Shown: positions 53,801 to 61,449 of the stretch, piece after piece
Position numbering within the stretch: position 1 is the stretch's first letter
Layout of the letters: the number at the start of each line of letters is the position of its first letter
NCBI GenBank assembly: GCA_937896665.1
Contig: CALBNS010000087.1
Coordinates: forward strand, 1-64,000
DNA: 64,000 nucleotides
Source of the DNA: an uncultured Clostridia bacterium
GTDB lineage: Bacteria; Bacillota; Clostridia; Lachnospirales; Lachnospiraceae
Reading direction: 5' to 3'
Position numbers and translations under genes: made by a program
Notes under the pieces: generated by a model
Told to the model about the DNA's origin: nothing
The model's database searches: none
Seen by the model: only the letters and a program-made list of their open reading frames with translations

Positions 53801-54595
53801 CCAACTGTATTTATTCCTGTATTCCCAGGAACAAACTGCGAGTATGACAGTAGAAAAGCATTTGAACATGCGGGTGCAAAAGTAATTACGAAAGTATTCA
53901 AAAACTTAGATGCTGCAGATATCCGTGATTCAGTGGAGGTGTTTGAAAAAGCGATTGCGCAATCACAGATGATTATGTTCCCGGGTGGATTTAGCGCGGG
54001 TGATGAACCAGACGGTTCGGCAAAATTCTTCGCTACAGCATTCCAAAATGCGAAACTGAAAGAAGCAGTAGAAAAAATGCTGAATGAACGTGATGGACTT
54101 GCTCTTGGTATCTGTAATGGTTTCCAGGCATTAATCAAATTAGGTCTGGTTCCATATGGTAAGATTTGCGGTCAGACAGAAGGAGCACCAACTCTTACTT
54201 ACAATACAATCGGACGTCATATTTCTAAGATGGTATATACAAAAGTTGTTACCAATAAATCGCCATGGTTACAGCAAGCACAATTAGGCGGCGTTTACAC
54301 AAATCCTGCTTCTCATGGAGAGGGTCGTTTCGTAGCACCGGAGTCAGTATTGAACGAATTGTTCGCGAATGGACAGGTTGCAACACAATACTGTGATCTT
54401 GCAGGAAATATTACAATGAATGAAGAATGGAATCCGAATGGTTCTTATAGAGCAATTGAAGGTATTACAAGTCCTGACGGACGTGTACTTGGTAAGATGG
54501 CTCACTCAGAACGTCGTGGTGACTCTGTAGCAATCAATATTTATGGGGAACAAGACCTGAAGATTTTCGAATCTGGAGTTGCATATTTTAAATAA
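50840..54595 (+). CDS. purL: Phosphoribosylformylglycinamidine synthase, single-chain type
   Basis: 1,251 residues from ATG 50840 (GGAGG 7 bases upstream; ATG 50828 abuts that site). Fourth step of purine synthesis: FGAR plus glutamine and ATP to FGAM. Synthetase half has NETHNHPTEIEPFGGAATC and GGRTGRDGCGGATGSS; the glutaminase half starts near 990 (VFPGTNCEYDSRKAFEHAGA), nucleophile Cys1092 in LGICNGFQ, and triad residues in SHGEGRF/AHSERRGDS. Many Firmicutes split this into PurS/PurQ/PurL; here it is the fused proteobacterial-style chain, a form also seen in clostridia. No other pur gene adjoins. Confidence 0.96.
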   Translation: MSSVKRVYVEKRQEYAVKAKELQHEINSYLGIKTVEAVRVLIRYDIENLSDATFETACNGIFSEPPVDILYKEEFAVKEGSRVFSVEYLPGQFDQRADSAVQCVQFIKEDELPVIKSATTYVIEGAITDEEFEAIKAHCINPVDSRETGMEKPETLITKFDEPEDVKIFGGFKEMDEATLKELYDSLGLAMTFKDFLHIQNYFKGEENRDPSMTEIRVLDTYWSDHCRHTTFSTELKEVTFGEGDYKEPIVNSYNQYLRDHSEIFAGREDKFVCLMDLALMAMRRLKREGKLNDQEESEEINACSIVVPVVVDGVEEEWLVNFKNETHNHPTEIEPFGGAATCLGGAIRDPLSGRTYVYQAMRVTGAADPTVSVKDTLKGKLPQKKIVREAAHGYSSYGNQIGLATGAVKEIYHPNYVAKRMEIGAVLGAAPRRAVIRETSDPGDIIILLGGRTGRDGCGGATGSSKVHTEESIETCGAEVQKGNPPTERKIQRLFRREEVSKLIKKCNDFGAGGVSVAIGELAAGLQVNLDKVPKKYAGLDGTEIAISESQERMAVVVDPKDVDSFMAYAKEENLEAVEVAVVTEEPRLVLSWRGKEIVNISRAFLDTNGAHQETTVAVDIPNREDSILVRAEVEDVKEKWLSTLQDLNVCSQKGLVEMFDGSIGAGSVFMPHGGKYQMTETQAMVAKLPVLTGKCDTVTMMSFGFDPYLSSWSPYHGAVYAVLESVAKIVANGGDYSKIRLTFQEYFRRMTEDPSRWSQPFAALLGAYDAQLGLGLPSIGGKDSMSGTFQDIDVPPTLVSFAVDVATQKDIITPELKKEGNKLIWVRAEKDNYDLPVYEKVMEQYGKFREDIQNGNIVSAYALDRHGIAAAVSKMAFGNGIGVKIEHNVDKRDLFAPAFGDIIAEVPAECVSKLAIAYTVIGEVTADEKISYCDMSISLEEGVNVWKAPLEKVFPSVAGQDGAKAVKEELFNADSICVCTHKIAQPTVFIPVFPGTNCEYDSRKAFEHAGAKVITKVFKNLDAADIRDSVEVFEKAIAQSQMIMFPGGFSAGDEPDGSAKFFATAFQNAKLKEAVEKMLNERDGLALGICNGFQALIKLGLVPYGKICGQTEGAPTLTYNTIGRHISKMVYTKVVTNKSPWLQQAQLGGVYTNPASHGEGRFVAPESVLNELFANGQVATQYCDLAGNITMNEEWNPNGSYRAIEGITSPDGRVLGKMAHSERRGDSVAINIYGEQDLKIFESGVAYFK

Positions 54596-54601
54596 AAATA
54601 C

Positions 54602-54630
54602 TTGACTTATATGAAATATCGCACTATACT
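54602..54630 (+). promoter_or_regulatory. gdhA promoter
   Basis: TTGACT (54602-54607), 17 bp, TATACT (54625-54630), immediately after purL. Confidence 0.75.
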
Positions 54631-54655
54631 TAAAAAATGAATTAAGGCAAAGGGT

Positions 54656-54677
54656 CGTACAGAGATAATTCTGTGCG
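54656..54677 (+). promoter_or_regulatory. gdhA leader hairpin
   Basis: CGTACAGA (54656-54663) pairs with TCTGTGCG (54670-54677) using one G-U pair; GCTATTTTG follows. It lies in the roughly 75-nt leader, 33 bp before the start codon. Could be a weak attenuator or a stability element. Confidence 0.45.
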
Positions 54678-54710
54678 GCTATTTTGTATCAAAGGAAAGA
54701 GGGAATCAAT

Positions 54711-56045
54711 ATGTCATATGTAGATGAAGTGATTGAATTAGTTGTGAAAAAGAATCCGGCAGAGCCAGAGTTTCACCAGGCTGTAAAAGAGGTTTTAGAG
54801 TCTCTTAGAGTCGTTGTAGAAGCTAATGAAGAGAAATTTAGAAAAGATGCATTGCTGGAAAGAATGGTTGAACCGGAAAGACAAATTAAATTCCGTGTAC
54901 CTTGGGTTGATGATAATGGACAAGTACAGGTTAACACAGGATACCGTGTACAATTCAATAGCGCAATCGGACCATATAAGGGAGGACTTCGTCTGCACCC
55001 GTCTGTAAATCTTGGCATTATCAAATTCTTAGGTTTTGAACAGATCTTCAAAAACTCATTAACAGGACTTCCAATTGGTGGTGGTAAAGGTGGTTCTGAC
55101 TTTGATCCGAAAGGAAAATCAGACAGAGAGGTTATGGCATTCTGCCAGAGCTTTATGACAGAATTGTGTAAATATATTGGAGCAGACACAGACGTTCCAG
55201 CCGGCGATATCGGAACAGGTGCAAGAGAAATCGGTTACATGTTCGGACAGTATAAGCGCATCCGTGGCGTATATGAAGGTGTTCTGACAGGTAAAGGATT
55301 AAGCTACGGCGGTTCTTTAGCAAGAAAAGAAGCAACTGGATATGGATTGTTATATTTTACAGACGAATTATTGAAATTAAATGGTATCGAACTTGCAGGA
55401 AAAACTGTTGCAGTTTCTGGGTCAGGTAACGTTGCTATTTATGCAATTGAAAAAGCACAGCAATTAGGTGCAAAAGTTGTAACAGCAAGTGATTCTACAG
55501 GCTGGGTATATGATTCAGAAGGAATCGATCTTGCAGCATTAAAGGAAATCAAAGAAGTAAAACGTGGACGTTTATCAGAATACAAAAACTACCGTCCAAA
55601 TGCTGAATATCATGAAGGAAGAGGCGTATGGACTGTAAAAGTTGATATCGCATTACCATGTGCAACACAGAATGAATTATTATTAGAAGATGCAAAAGCA
55701 TTAGTTGCAAATGGTGTTATCGCAGTTGCAGAAGGTGCGAACATGCCTACAACAATGGAAGCTACAGAATATTTACAGAAAAACGGTGTAATCTTTGCTC
55801 CTGGTAAAGCTGCTAATGCAGGTGGTGTAGCTACATCCGCTCTTGAAATGTCTCAGAACAGTGAACGTTTAAGCTGGTCATTTGAAGAAGTAGACGCAAA
55901 ATTAAAAGACATTATGGTTAACATTTGTCACAATGCAGCAAATGCAGCAGAGAAATACGGTTTTAAAGGAAACTACGTAGTAGGTGCCAATATTGCCGGA
56001 TTCGAAAAAGTAGTAGATGCTATGACTGCACAAGGTATTGTTTAA
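54711..56045 (+). CDS. gdhA: NADP-type glutamate dehydrogenase
   Basis: 444 residues from ATG 54711, the standard length of the hexameric family. Catalytic-lysine region GGLRLHPSVN and PIGGGKGGSDFDPKGKSD, DVPAGDIGTGAREIGYMFGQY, and Rossmann GSGNVAIYAIEKAQQLG. Makes glutamate from 2-oxoglutarate and ammonium, feeding the proBA-arg operon elsewhere in the window. Cofactor preference is inferred from family only. AGAGGG precedes the ATG. Confidence 0.96.
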   Translation: MSYVDEVIELVVKKNPAEPEFHQAVKEVLESLRVVVEANEEKFRKDALLERMVEPERQIKFRVPWVDDNGQVQVNTGYRVQFNSAIGPYKGGLRLHPSVNLGIIKFLGFEQIFKNSLTGLPIGGGKGGSDFDPKGKSDREVMAFCQSFMTELCKYIGADTDVPAGDIGTGAREIGYMFGQYKRIRGVYEGVLTGKGLSYGGSLARKEATGYGLLYFTDELLKLNGIELAGKTVAVSGSGNVAIYAIEKAQQLGAKVVTASDSTGWVYDSEGIDLAALKEIKEVKRGRLSEYKNYRPNAEYHEGRGVWTVKVDIALPCATQNELLLEDAKALVANGVIAVAEGANMPTTMEATEYLQKNGVIFAPGKAANAGGVATSALEMSQNSERLSWSFEEVDAKLKDIMVNICHNAANAAEKYGFKGNYVVGANIAGFEKVVDAMTAQGIV

Positions 56046-56078
56046 GGCGAAAATGTATAAAAGAAATTAAAAAATATG

Positions 56079-56118
56079 AAATGCTGGATTGGTTAAGAAT
56101 AGCTTAAATCCAGCATTT
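56079..56118. terminator. Bidirectional terminator, gdhA/araC-type gene
   Basis: AAATGCTGGATT (56079-56090) pairs with AATCCAGCATTT (56107-56118); inner TTAAG/CTTAA extends the stem. It lies between convergent genes. Confidence 0.85.
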
Positions 56119-56125
56119 CTTTGTC

Positions 56126-56980
56126 TTACGATTCAATATTGTTTCGATAATCGGAAGGGGAAATTCCCTTCAATTTTTTAAAGGTCCTGCTGAAGTAAAA
56201 AGGATTATCATAACCGACAATATTTGCTATTTCGGTAATGTTATACTGATTGCTTTTGAGGAGAACTTCGGCATTATATATGCGAACTGATAATATGTAT
56301 TGTAGTGGTGTAAATCCGGTATACTGTTTAAAGTTGCGGATGAACCAACTGGTGCTCATATTATGACTTGCCGCATAGTCTTCGATATTTATTTCCTCGT
56401 TATAATGTTCGTTGAAATATATGGTAGCAGCATCAATATCTTCTGCAATCTTACTGTTAGTCATTTTGGAACTTGTTTGAGAATGTCTATGAATCATTAC
56501 AAAAATTTCTCTTAAATGCATTTCCAGCATTTCTGCATAGTGTTCCTTACACATTTGTAGTTCCTGAATCATGGTGCGAAAATGATTTTGGTAATCGAGT
56601 CCCTTTCCACAGTAAAAGACATGTTTATTCTTGGTAAGTCCGTAGGAGCGAAGGATATTCGTTACATCACCACCAGTAAAGTGGACCCAATATACTTCCG
56701 TCTGGTCTTCGCCATAGTATTCATACTTTTGAGGTTCTTTTGGTCGATAAAGTATCATATGTCCGGAAGTAACGATTTCTTCTTTGCTGTTGAAATGAAA
56801 ATGTGCCTTTCCCGATGCAATATATATAAGCTGGAAGTCTAGTCTGCCTCTTGGTCTCCATGTTGGAAGTTTTTGCCGTGTATATAAGTGATATGTACCA
56901 CAACTGGTTACGATTAAAGGTTTGCTTTTGTCCTTAATGTCTATTTTAGTGTTATTTAAGTATGCATTGTTTGTATACAT
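56126..56980 (-). CDS. AraC-family regulator, probably of lacLM
   Basis: 284 residues from the ATG at 56980 (AGGAGG 4-9 bases upstream; the open frame extends further but without ribosome site). N-terminal cupin-like sugar-binding domain (LDFQLIYIASGKAHFHF, ILYRPKEPQKYEYYG), C-terminal double helix-turn-helix (about 185-284: IEDYAASHNMSTSWFIRNFK, ITEIANIVGYDNPFYFSRTF). It diverges from the beta-galactosidase genes and most likely activates them in response to a galactoside. Confidence 0.9.
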   Translation of the reverse strand: MYTNNAYLNNTKIDIKDKSKPLIVTSCGTYHLYTRQKLPTWRPRGRLDFQLIYIASGKAHFHFNSKEEIVTSGHMILYRPKEPQKYEYYGEDQTEVYWVHFTGGDVTNILRSYGLTKNKHVFYCGKGLDYQNHFRTMIQELQMCKEHYAEMLEMHLREIFVMIHRHSQTSSKMTNSKIAEDIDAATIYFNEHYNEEINIEDYAASHNMSTSWFIRNFKQYTGFTPLQYILSVRIYNAEVLLKSNQYNITEIANIVGYDNPFYFSRTFKKLKGISPSDYRNNIES

Positions 56981-57123
56981 ATATCCTCCTTGATGTGATA
57001 AGTTCATTTTTTTAATGTATAATTTGATGAAAAACACAATAAAATGTACATATTTCAATTAATTGTATCATTTTGTGCATGTTTTGTCCAATTCTTGATA
57101 TGTATTTTTAAAAGTGGGTTTAG

Positions 57124-57129
57124 TATAAT
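57124..57129 (+). promoter_or_regulatory. -10 box of lacLM
   Basis: TATAAT, 84 bp before lacL, without a good -35 at 17 bp, as expected for a promoter needing an activator such as the divergent AraC-type protein. Confidence 0.5.
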
Positions 57130-57212
57130 TAAGATACTGAATAAGTAAAAACAATTTGGAACGGCGAGATTACAAATTACTAATTGTAAAATAAAGAAAA
57201 GAGAGGACAATT

Positions 57213-59111
57213 ATGAAGGCAGATATTAAATGGTTAGACAATCCTGAAGTATTTCGAATAAATCAGGTAGACGCACATAGTGATCATAGTTATTATTTTA
57301 ATTATGCTGATTTCGAGGCAAACGATGATAAACTTACTCAGGTATTAAATGGTCAGTGGGATTTTTGCTTTAGCATCAATGCAAAGGAAAGACCGGAAGA
57401 TTTTTATCAGATAGATTATGACAAAAGTAACTTTGGGAAGATCATGGTACCAGGACATATTGAATTGGCTGGATATGACCAAATTAGATATATTAACACC
57501 ATGTACCCTTGGGAAGGTAAGAAATATTTGAGAGGTGCACATAGTATAGAAGGTGCCGGTGATGGTGCAGGCATGTTCAGTGAAGCAAAGTATAATCCGG
57601 TTGGTTCCTATATAAAGAAATTTGACCTTAATAGCGACCTTCTTGGGAAGAGAGTTATCATATGTTTTGAAGGCGTGGAGCAGGCGATGTATGTTTGGTT
57701 AAACGGCGAGTTTGTTGGATATGCGGAGGATAGTTTTACACCATCAGAGTTTGACCTTACTCCTTTTGTTAAGGATAAAGATAATGTGCTTGCGGTTCAG
57801 GTTCACAAGATGAGTACAGCAGCATTTTTAGAGGATCAAGATTTCTTCAGATTCTTTGGGATATTCAGAAGTGTGTCCTTAAGAGCAATACCTGATGCAC
57901 ATATTCAGGATATGTGGATTCATCCGATGCTTAACCAAGATAATGCCAGTGGTGTGATTACAGTGGATGTAAAGGTGTCTGCTATAAAGGAAAGCATAAA
58001 AACTGCAAGGTTCGTACTGGAAGATAAGGATGGTAATCAATTGTTAGATGAGGACATTCCTCTTGCAGATGCTGCCGGTACTGTAGTGGGAAACATCAAG
58101 GTGGATGTACAAAGGGTCAATCCATGGGATAACCACAATCCATACTTATATAGCACATTTATTGAATTATATGAAGATGGACAGCTTGTAGAGGTGGTGC
58201 CATACAAGGTGGGATTTAGAAGACTTGAAATTATAGATAAAGTTATGCACCTGAATGGTAAGAGATTAATTGTTGTGGGCGTAAACAGACATGAATGGAG
58301 TGCAAAAACAGGACGGGCAATCGGAATGGAAGAGATGACTTCTGATATGAGGTGCATAAAAAAGAATAATATTAATGCGGTAAGGACCTGTCATTATCCG
58401 AATCAGATTCCTTGGTACTATATGTGTGATGAAGAGGGAATCTATCTGATGTCAGAGACAAACCTGGAAAGTCATGGTTCTTTCCAGAAATTAGGCGCAA
58501 TTGAACCATCCTGCAACGTTCCGGGATCCATACCGCAGTGGCGAGAAGCGGTAATTGATAGAGCAAGAAATAATTATGAGACGTTTAAGAATCATACATC
58601 TGTATTGTTCTGGTCTTTGGGAAATGAATCCTATGCCGGAGATGATATTGAGGCAATGAATAAATACTTCAAGGACAAGAATGATGGAAGATTGGTTCAT
58701 TATGAAAGTTCCTATTATAACAGGGCTTACGAGGATACTATTTCAGATATGGAGAGTCGTATGTATGCAAGTCCTGCTGATGTTGAAGATTATTTGATTC
58801 ACAATGCAAAGAAGCCATTTATCTTATGCGAGTTCATGCATGATATGGGCAACTCCATGGGAGGTCTTGGTTCCTATATGAAACTGATTGATCAGTACGA
58901 TATGTACCAGGGAGGATTTATTTGGGACTTTATTGATCAGGCGCTATTTGTAAAGGATGAGGTCACTGGCAGGGAAGTTCTCCGTTACGGTGGGGACTTC
59001 GATGACAGGCCGGCAGATTATGAGTTCTCCGGTAATGGAATTGTATTTGCGGATAGAAGAGAGAAACCGGCAATGCAGGAAGTGAGGTATTACTATGGAA
59101 TGTACATCTAA
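57213..59111 (+). CDS. lacL: Beta-galactosidase large subunit (GH2)
   Basis: 632 residues: jelly-roll, immunoglobulin-like and TIM-barrel domains of GH2 but not the C-terminal beta-sandwich. Acid/base Glu472 in WSLGNES and nucleophile Glu540 in ILCEFMHDMGNSMGG; YGGDFDDRPADYEFSGNGI is also diagnostic. It ends KPAMQEVRYYYGMYI, where LacL proteins of lactobacilli end. The next gene encodes the missing part and overlaps by 17 bases, exactly the lacL-lacM layout. Cytosolic, hydrolyses lactose and related beta-galactosides. AGAGAGGA lies before the ATG. Confidence 0.92.
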   Translation: MKADIKWLDNPEVFRINQVDAHSDHSYYFNYADFEANDDKLTQVLNGQWDFCFSINAKERPEDFYQIDYDKSNFGKIMVPGHIELAGYDQIRYINTMYPWEGKKYLRGAHSIEGAGDGAGMFSEAKYNPVGSYIKKFDLNSDLLGKRVIICFEGVEQAMYVWLNGEFVGYAEDSFTPSEFDLTPFVKDKDNVLAVQVHKMSTAAFLEDQDFFRFFGIFRSVSLRAIPDAHIQDMWIHPMLNQDNASGVITVDVKVSAIKESIKTARFVLEDKDGNQLLDEDIPLADAAGTVVGNIKVDVQRVNPWDNHNPYLYSTFIELYEDGQLVEVVPYKVGFRRLEIIDKVMHLNGKRLIVVGVNRHEWSAKTGRAIGMEEMTSDMRCIKKNNINAVRTCHYPNQIPWYYMCDEEGIYLMSETNLESHGSFQKLGAIEPSCNVPGSIPQWREAVIDRARNNYETFKNHTSVLFWSLGNESYAGDDIEAMNKYFKDKNDGRLVHYESSYYNRAYEDTISDMESRMYASPADVEDYLIHNAKKPFILCEFMHDMGNSMGGLGSYMKLIDQYDMYQGGFIWDFIDQALFVKDEVTGREVLRYGGDFDDRPADYEFSGNGIVFADRREKPAMQEVRYYYGMYI

Positions 59112-60048
59112 ATCATTAAGAGTAGTATATGGTGATTTTACACTTGGCGTTCATGGAGAGGACTTTGATTATGTTTTCTCCTATGCACAGGGAGGTTTGG
59201 AGTCATTAGTAAAGAATGGTTATGAATGGCTATACCGCTGCCCTAAGCCAACATTTTGGAGAGCGTTGACAGATAACGATAGAGGAAGTCAGTTCCATAT
59301 TAAGAGTGGAAGCTGGCTTGCAGCGGATATGTTCATTGACTGTAAGGACGTAGAAGTTATTACAGATGGTATATCACAAGGTAAACCTTGTGCACCGGAT
59401 AACAATAAGTATGCCGGAGATGTGTTTGCAGAAAATGTGGTGATTAAATTTGTATACGAGACAGTTATAACACCTTCAACTATTGTGGAGGTTGTATATA
59501 GCATAGAGAACCAAGGTAAGATTACAGTAAATGTATCATATAAGGGTGTAAAGGGGTTGCCACAGCTTCCTACGTTTGGACTTAGATTTATCATGCCAAC
59601 ACTTGCAGATAAATATATGTATGAGGGTCTTTCCGGTGAAACATATCCTGATCGTATGGCAGGTGCCAAAAAGGGTGTTTATGAAATAGATGATATAAGT
59701 CTCACCCCATACCTGGTACCACAGGAGTGTGGCATGAGAATGGATACAGAGTGGCTAGAAGTGACAAGGCACACAAGTCTTAATAACAGCAGAAAAGATA
59801 ATTCTGAGCAGGTTTTGAGATTTGAGAAAAATGATAAAGCATTTGCATTTTCTTGTTTGCCTTATACAGCAAGCGAGATTGAAAACGCAATGCATCACGA
59901 AGAATTACCTCTGGCACGAAGAACGGTACTTTGTGTATATGGAGCAGTAAGAGGTGTTGGTGGTATTGACAGTTGGGGGAGTGATGTGGAAGCCTCATAT
60001 CACATTAATGCAGAAGAGGATATCACATATTCATTTGTGATTTGTTAA
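59095..60048 (+). CDS. lacM: Beta-galactosidase small subunit
   Basis: 317 residues, the Bgal_small_N domain: RVVYGDFTLGVHGEDFDYVF, RCPKPTFWRALTDNDRGSQF, LPQLPTFGLRFIMPTLADKY, and LPYTASEIENAMHHEELP near the end. In single-chain LacZ this is the C-terminal domain that completes the active site. Starts at ATG 59095 inside lacL in the +1/-2 frame, 17-base overlap, so expression is coupled. Both chains are full length for the two-subunit enzyme, so this is not simply a frameshifted lacZ. Confidence 0.92.
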   Translation: MECTSKSLRVVYGDFTLGVHGEDFDYVFSYAQGGLESLVKNGYEWLYRCPKPTFWRALTDNDRGSQFHIKSGSWLAADMFIDCKDVEVITDGISQGKPCAPDNNKYAGDVFAENVVIKFVYETVITPSTIVEVVYSIENQGKITVNVSYKGVKGLPQLPTFGLRFIMPTLADKYMYEGLSGETYPDRMAGAKKGVYEIDDISLTPYLVPQECGMRMDTEWLEVTRHTSLNNSRKDNSEQVLRFEKNDKAFAFSCLPYTASEIENAMHHEELPLARRTVLCVYGAVRGVGGIDSWGSDVEASYHINAEEDITYSFVIC

Positions 60049-60102
60049 TTCTGGAAAGAACGGCGAGGTTTGAAAATGAGTGATAAACAGATTATAGGAG
60101 CG

Positions 60103-60129
60103 AAAAGGGTTGCCTCAGCAACCCCTTTT
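60103..60129. terminator. lacLM terminator
   Basis: AAAAGGGTTGC (60103-60113) and GCAACCCCTTTT (60118-60129), one bulge; A/T-rich on both sides, so it can also end the minus-strand small gene. Confidence 0.8.
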
Positions 60130-60142
60130 GCTTCAGAATATG

Positions 60143-60292
60143 TTATTTACCTTCTCCACCAGGATCGTCGCGCCTTGGAACCTCATCTGGTGTGACATTG
60201 GATGGTCTTGGAAGGTCAATCTCAGGAATATTATTATCATCGTAGTCGTCCTTTGGACCGTAAGGAATCTGAGTTATTTCGTCTTTTTTCAT
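60143..60292 (-). CDS. Small acidic proline-rich protein (49 residues)
   Basis: MKKDEITQIPYGPKDDYDDN, then NIPEIDLPRPSNVTPDEVP, ending RRDDPGGEGK. Starts at ATG 60292 with AAAGGTGG 9 bases upstream on the minus strand. Very acidic, six to seven prolines, no hydrophobic core, so probably disordered. Family not recognised. It lies between lacLM and the tRNA array, opposite in direction to both, and ends at the shared hairpin. Codon content and ribosome site favour a real gene. Confidence 0.55.
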   Translation of the reverse strand: MKKDEITQIPYGPKDDYDDNNIPEIDLPRPSNVTPDEVPRRDDPGGEGK

Positions 60293-60368
60293 GCTTCTGC
60301 ACCACCTTTCAAAGATAGTATGTGCAGATTGGATAAAGAATATTTCTGCAAAAAAAAGTAAAAAAGTG

Positions 60369-60398
60369 TTGACAGAACACGAACTATAATTGTATAAT
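60369..60398 (+). promoter_or_regulatory. tRNA operon promoter
   Basis: TTGACA (60369-60374), 18 bp, TATAAT (60393-60398), 24 bp before the first tRNA. Confidence 0.8.
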
Positions 60399-60422
60399 AA
60401 GTAAGTCGGTTGGCGATAATTT

Positions 60423-60495
60423 GGGATCATAGCTCAGCTGGGAGAGCACCTGCCTTACAAGCAGGGGGTCACAGGTTCGAGCCCTGTTGGTCCCA
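60423..60495 (+). tRNA. tRNA-Val (anticodon TAC)
   Basis: 73-nt cloverleaf. Acceptor GGGATCA pairs with TGGTCCC, D-arm AGCTCAGCTGGGAGAGC, anticodon loop CTTACAA with TAC, T-arm ACAGGTTCGAGCCCTGT. No encoded CCA. Confidence 0.95.
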
Positions 60496-60525
60496 CTACT
60501 AGGAAACTAGTGAATAATTGAATAT

Positions 60526-60599
60526 GGCGGGATAGCTCAGTTGGCTAGAGCACACGGTTCATACCCGTGGTGTCGCTGGTTCAAATCCAGTTCCCGCTA
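60526..60599 (+). tRNA. tRNA-Met (anticodon CAT), elongator type
   Basis: 74-nt cloverleaf. Acceptor GGCGGGA pairs with TCCCGCT, anticodon stem CACGG/CCGTG with loop TTCATAC. The absence of the three G-C pairs of initiator tRNA argues for the elongator; tRNA-Ile2 (lysidine-modified CAT) cannot be fully excluded. No encoded CCA. Confidence 0.92.
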
Positions 60600-60607
60600 C
60601 TTATCTT

Positions 60608-60680
60608 GGGATCATAGCTCAGCTGGGAGAGCACCTGCCTTACAAGCAGGGGGTCACAGGTTCGAGCCCTGTTGGTCCCA
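60608..60680 (+). tRNA. tRNA-Val (anticodon TAC), second copy
   Basis: Identical to the tRNA at 60423-60495. Confidence 0.95.
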
Positions 60681-60710
60681 CTACTAGGAAACTAGTGAAT
60701 AATTGAATAT

Positions 60711-60784
60711 GGCGGGATAGCTCAGTTGGCTAGAGCACACGGTTCATACCCGTGGTGTCGCTGGTTCAAATCCAGTTCCCGCTA
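60711..60784 (+). tRNA. tRNA-Met (anticodon CAT), second copy
   Basis: Identical to the tRNA at 60526-60599. Confidence 0.92.
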
Positions 60785-60795
60785 CTGAAGTGAGA

Positions 60796-60824
60796 GGGTG
60801 GATACTAGTAGTATTCACCCTTTT
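60796..60824 (+). terminator. tRNA operon terminator
   Basis: GGGTGGATACT (60796-60806) pairs with AGTATTCACCC (60810-60820), then TTTT. Confidence 0.88.
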
Positions 60825-60881
60825 GTGATATAATATCAACAGGTATTGCATTATATAAATTAGATGGAAAGAGGTATCGTT

Positions 60882-61430
60882 ATGCGAGTAGGATTAGGAT
60901 ATGATGTTCATAAATTAGTGGAAGGACGCGATTTGATTTTGGGCGGTGTGAATATTCCATATGAAAAGGGCTTGCTTGGACATTCTGACGCAGATGTTTT
61001 AGTTCATGCGATCATGGATGCGTTGATTGGGGCAGCTGCACTTGGAGATATCGGAAAACATTTTCCGGATACGGATGAACGTTATAAGGGGATTTCCAGT
61101 ATGAAATTATTGGAGCATGTCGGAAAATTGTTGGACGAGCATTTGTATGTCATCGAGAATATCGATGCAACGATTATTGCGCAGAGACCAAAGATGCTTC
61201 CACATATTGAGAAGATGAGGGAAAACATTGCAAATGTTCTTCACATTGAGCCAGACCAGATTAATATCAAGGCAACTACAGAAGAAGGCTTAGGATTTAC
61301 AGGAAGCGGTGAAGGGATATCCTCACAGGCTATCTGTGCAATTGAAAAGATTACAAATCTGACAAGTTATAAAGTGGCAGGTGATGAAGTTGGTTGCGGC
61401 TCTTGTGGGGGCTGCAAGAGACAGCAATAG
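60882..61430 (+). CDS. ispF: 2-C-methyl-D-erythritol 2,4-cyclodiphosphate synthase
   Basis: 182 residues from ATG 60882 (AGAGGT 9 bases upstream; ATG 60864 is an alternative). MEP-pathway isoprenoid enzyme. Metal and substrate residues in GLGYDVHKLVEGRDLILGG, LLGHSDADVLVHAIMDALIG, and IKATTEEGLGFTGSGEGI. The body ends near 160 as usual; a further tail of about 20 residues ends GCGSCGGCKRQQ, four or so cysteines/glycines that are not part of the normal fold. Confidence 0.95.
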   Translation: MRVGLGYDVHKLVEGRDLILGGVNIPYEKGLLGHSDADVLVHAIMDALIGAAALGDIGKHFPDTDERYKGISSMKLLEHVGKLLDEHLYVIENIDATIIAQRPKMLPHIEKMRENIANVLHIEPDQINIKATTEEGLGFTGSGEGISSQAICAIEKITNLTSYKVAGDEVGCGSCGGCKRQQ

Positions 61431-61449
61431 TTTAAATGGGTAGAAAAAG

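Larger units (their letters stand above)
60421..60601 (+). repeat. Tandem tRNA-pair repeat, unit 1
   Basis: 181 bp containing tRNA-Val, a spacer hairpin (ACTAG-GAAA-CTAGT) and tRNA-Met, identical to 60606-60786 including the spacer. Confidence 0.95.
60606..60786 (+). repeat. Tandem tRNA-pair repeat, unit 2
   Basis: Exact second copy of 60421-60601, four bases after it. Confidence 0.95.

Noticed and set aside
57213..60048. Frameshifted single lacZ
   Set aside because: Both pieces end and begin at the LacL/LacM boundary, have expected lengths, and the small subunit has its own ATG.
60076..60195. 40-codon plus-strand frame after lacM (MSDKQIIGAKRV...)
   Set aside because: It runs through the terminator hairpin and opposite the small minus-strand gene; no domain.
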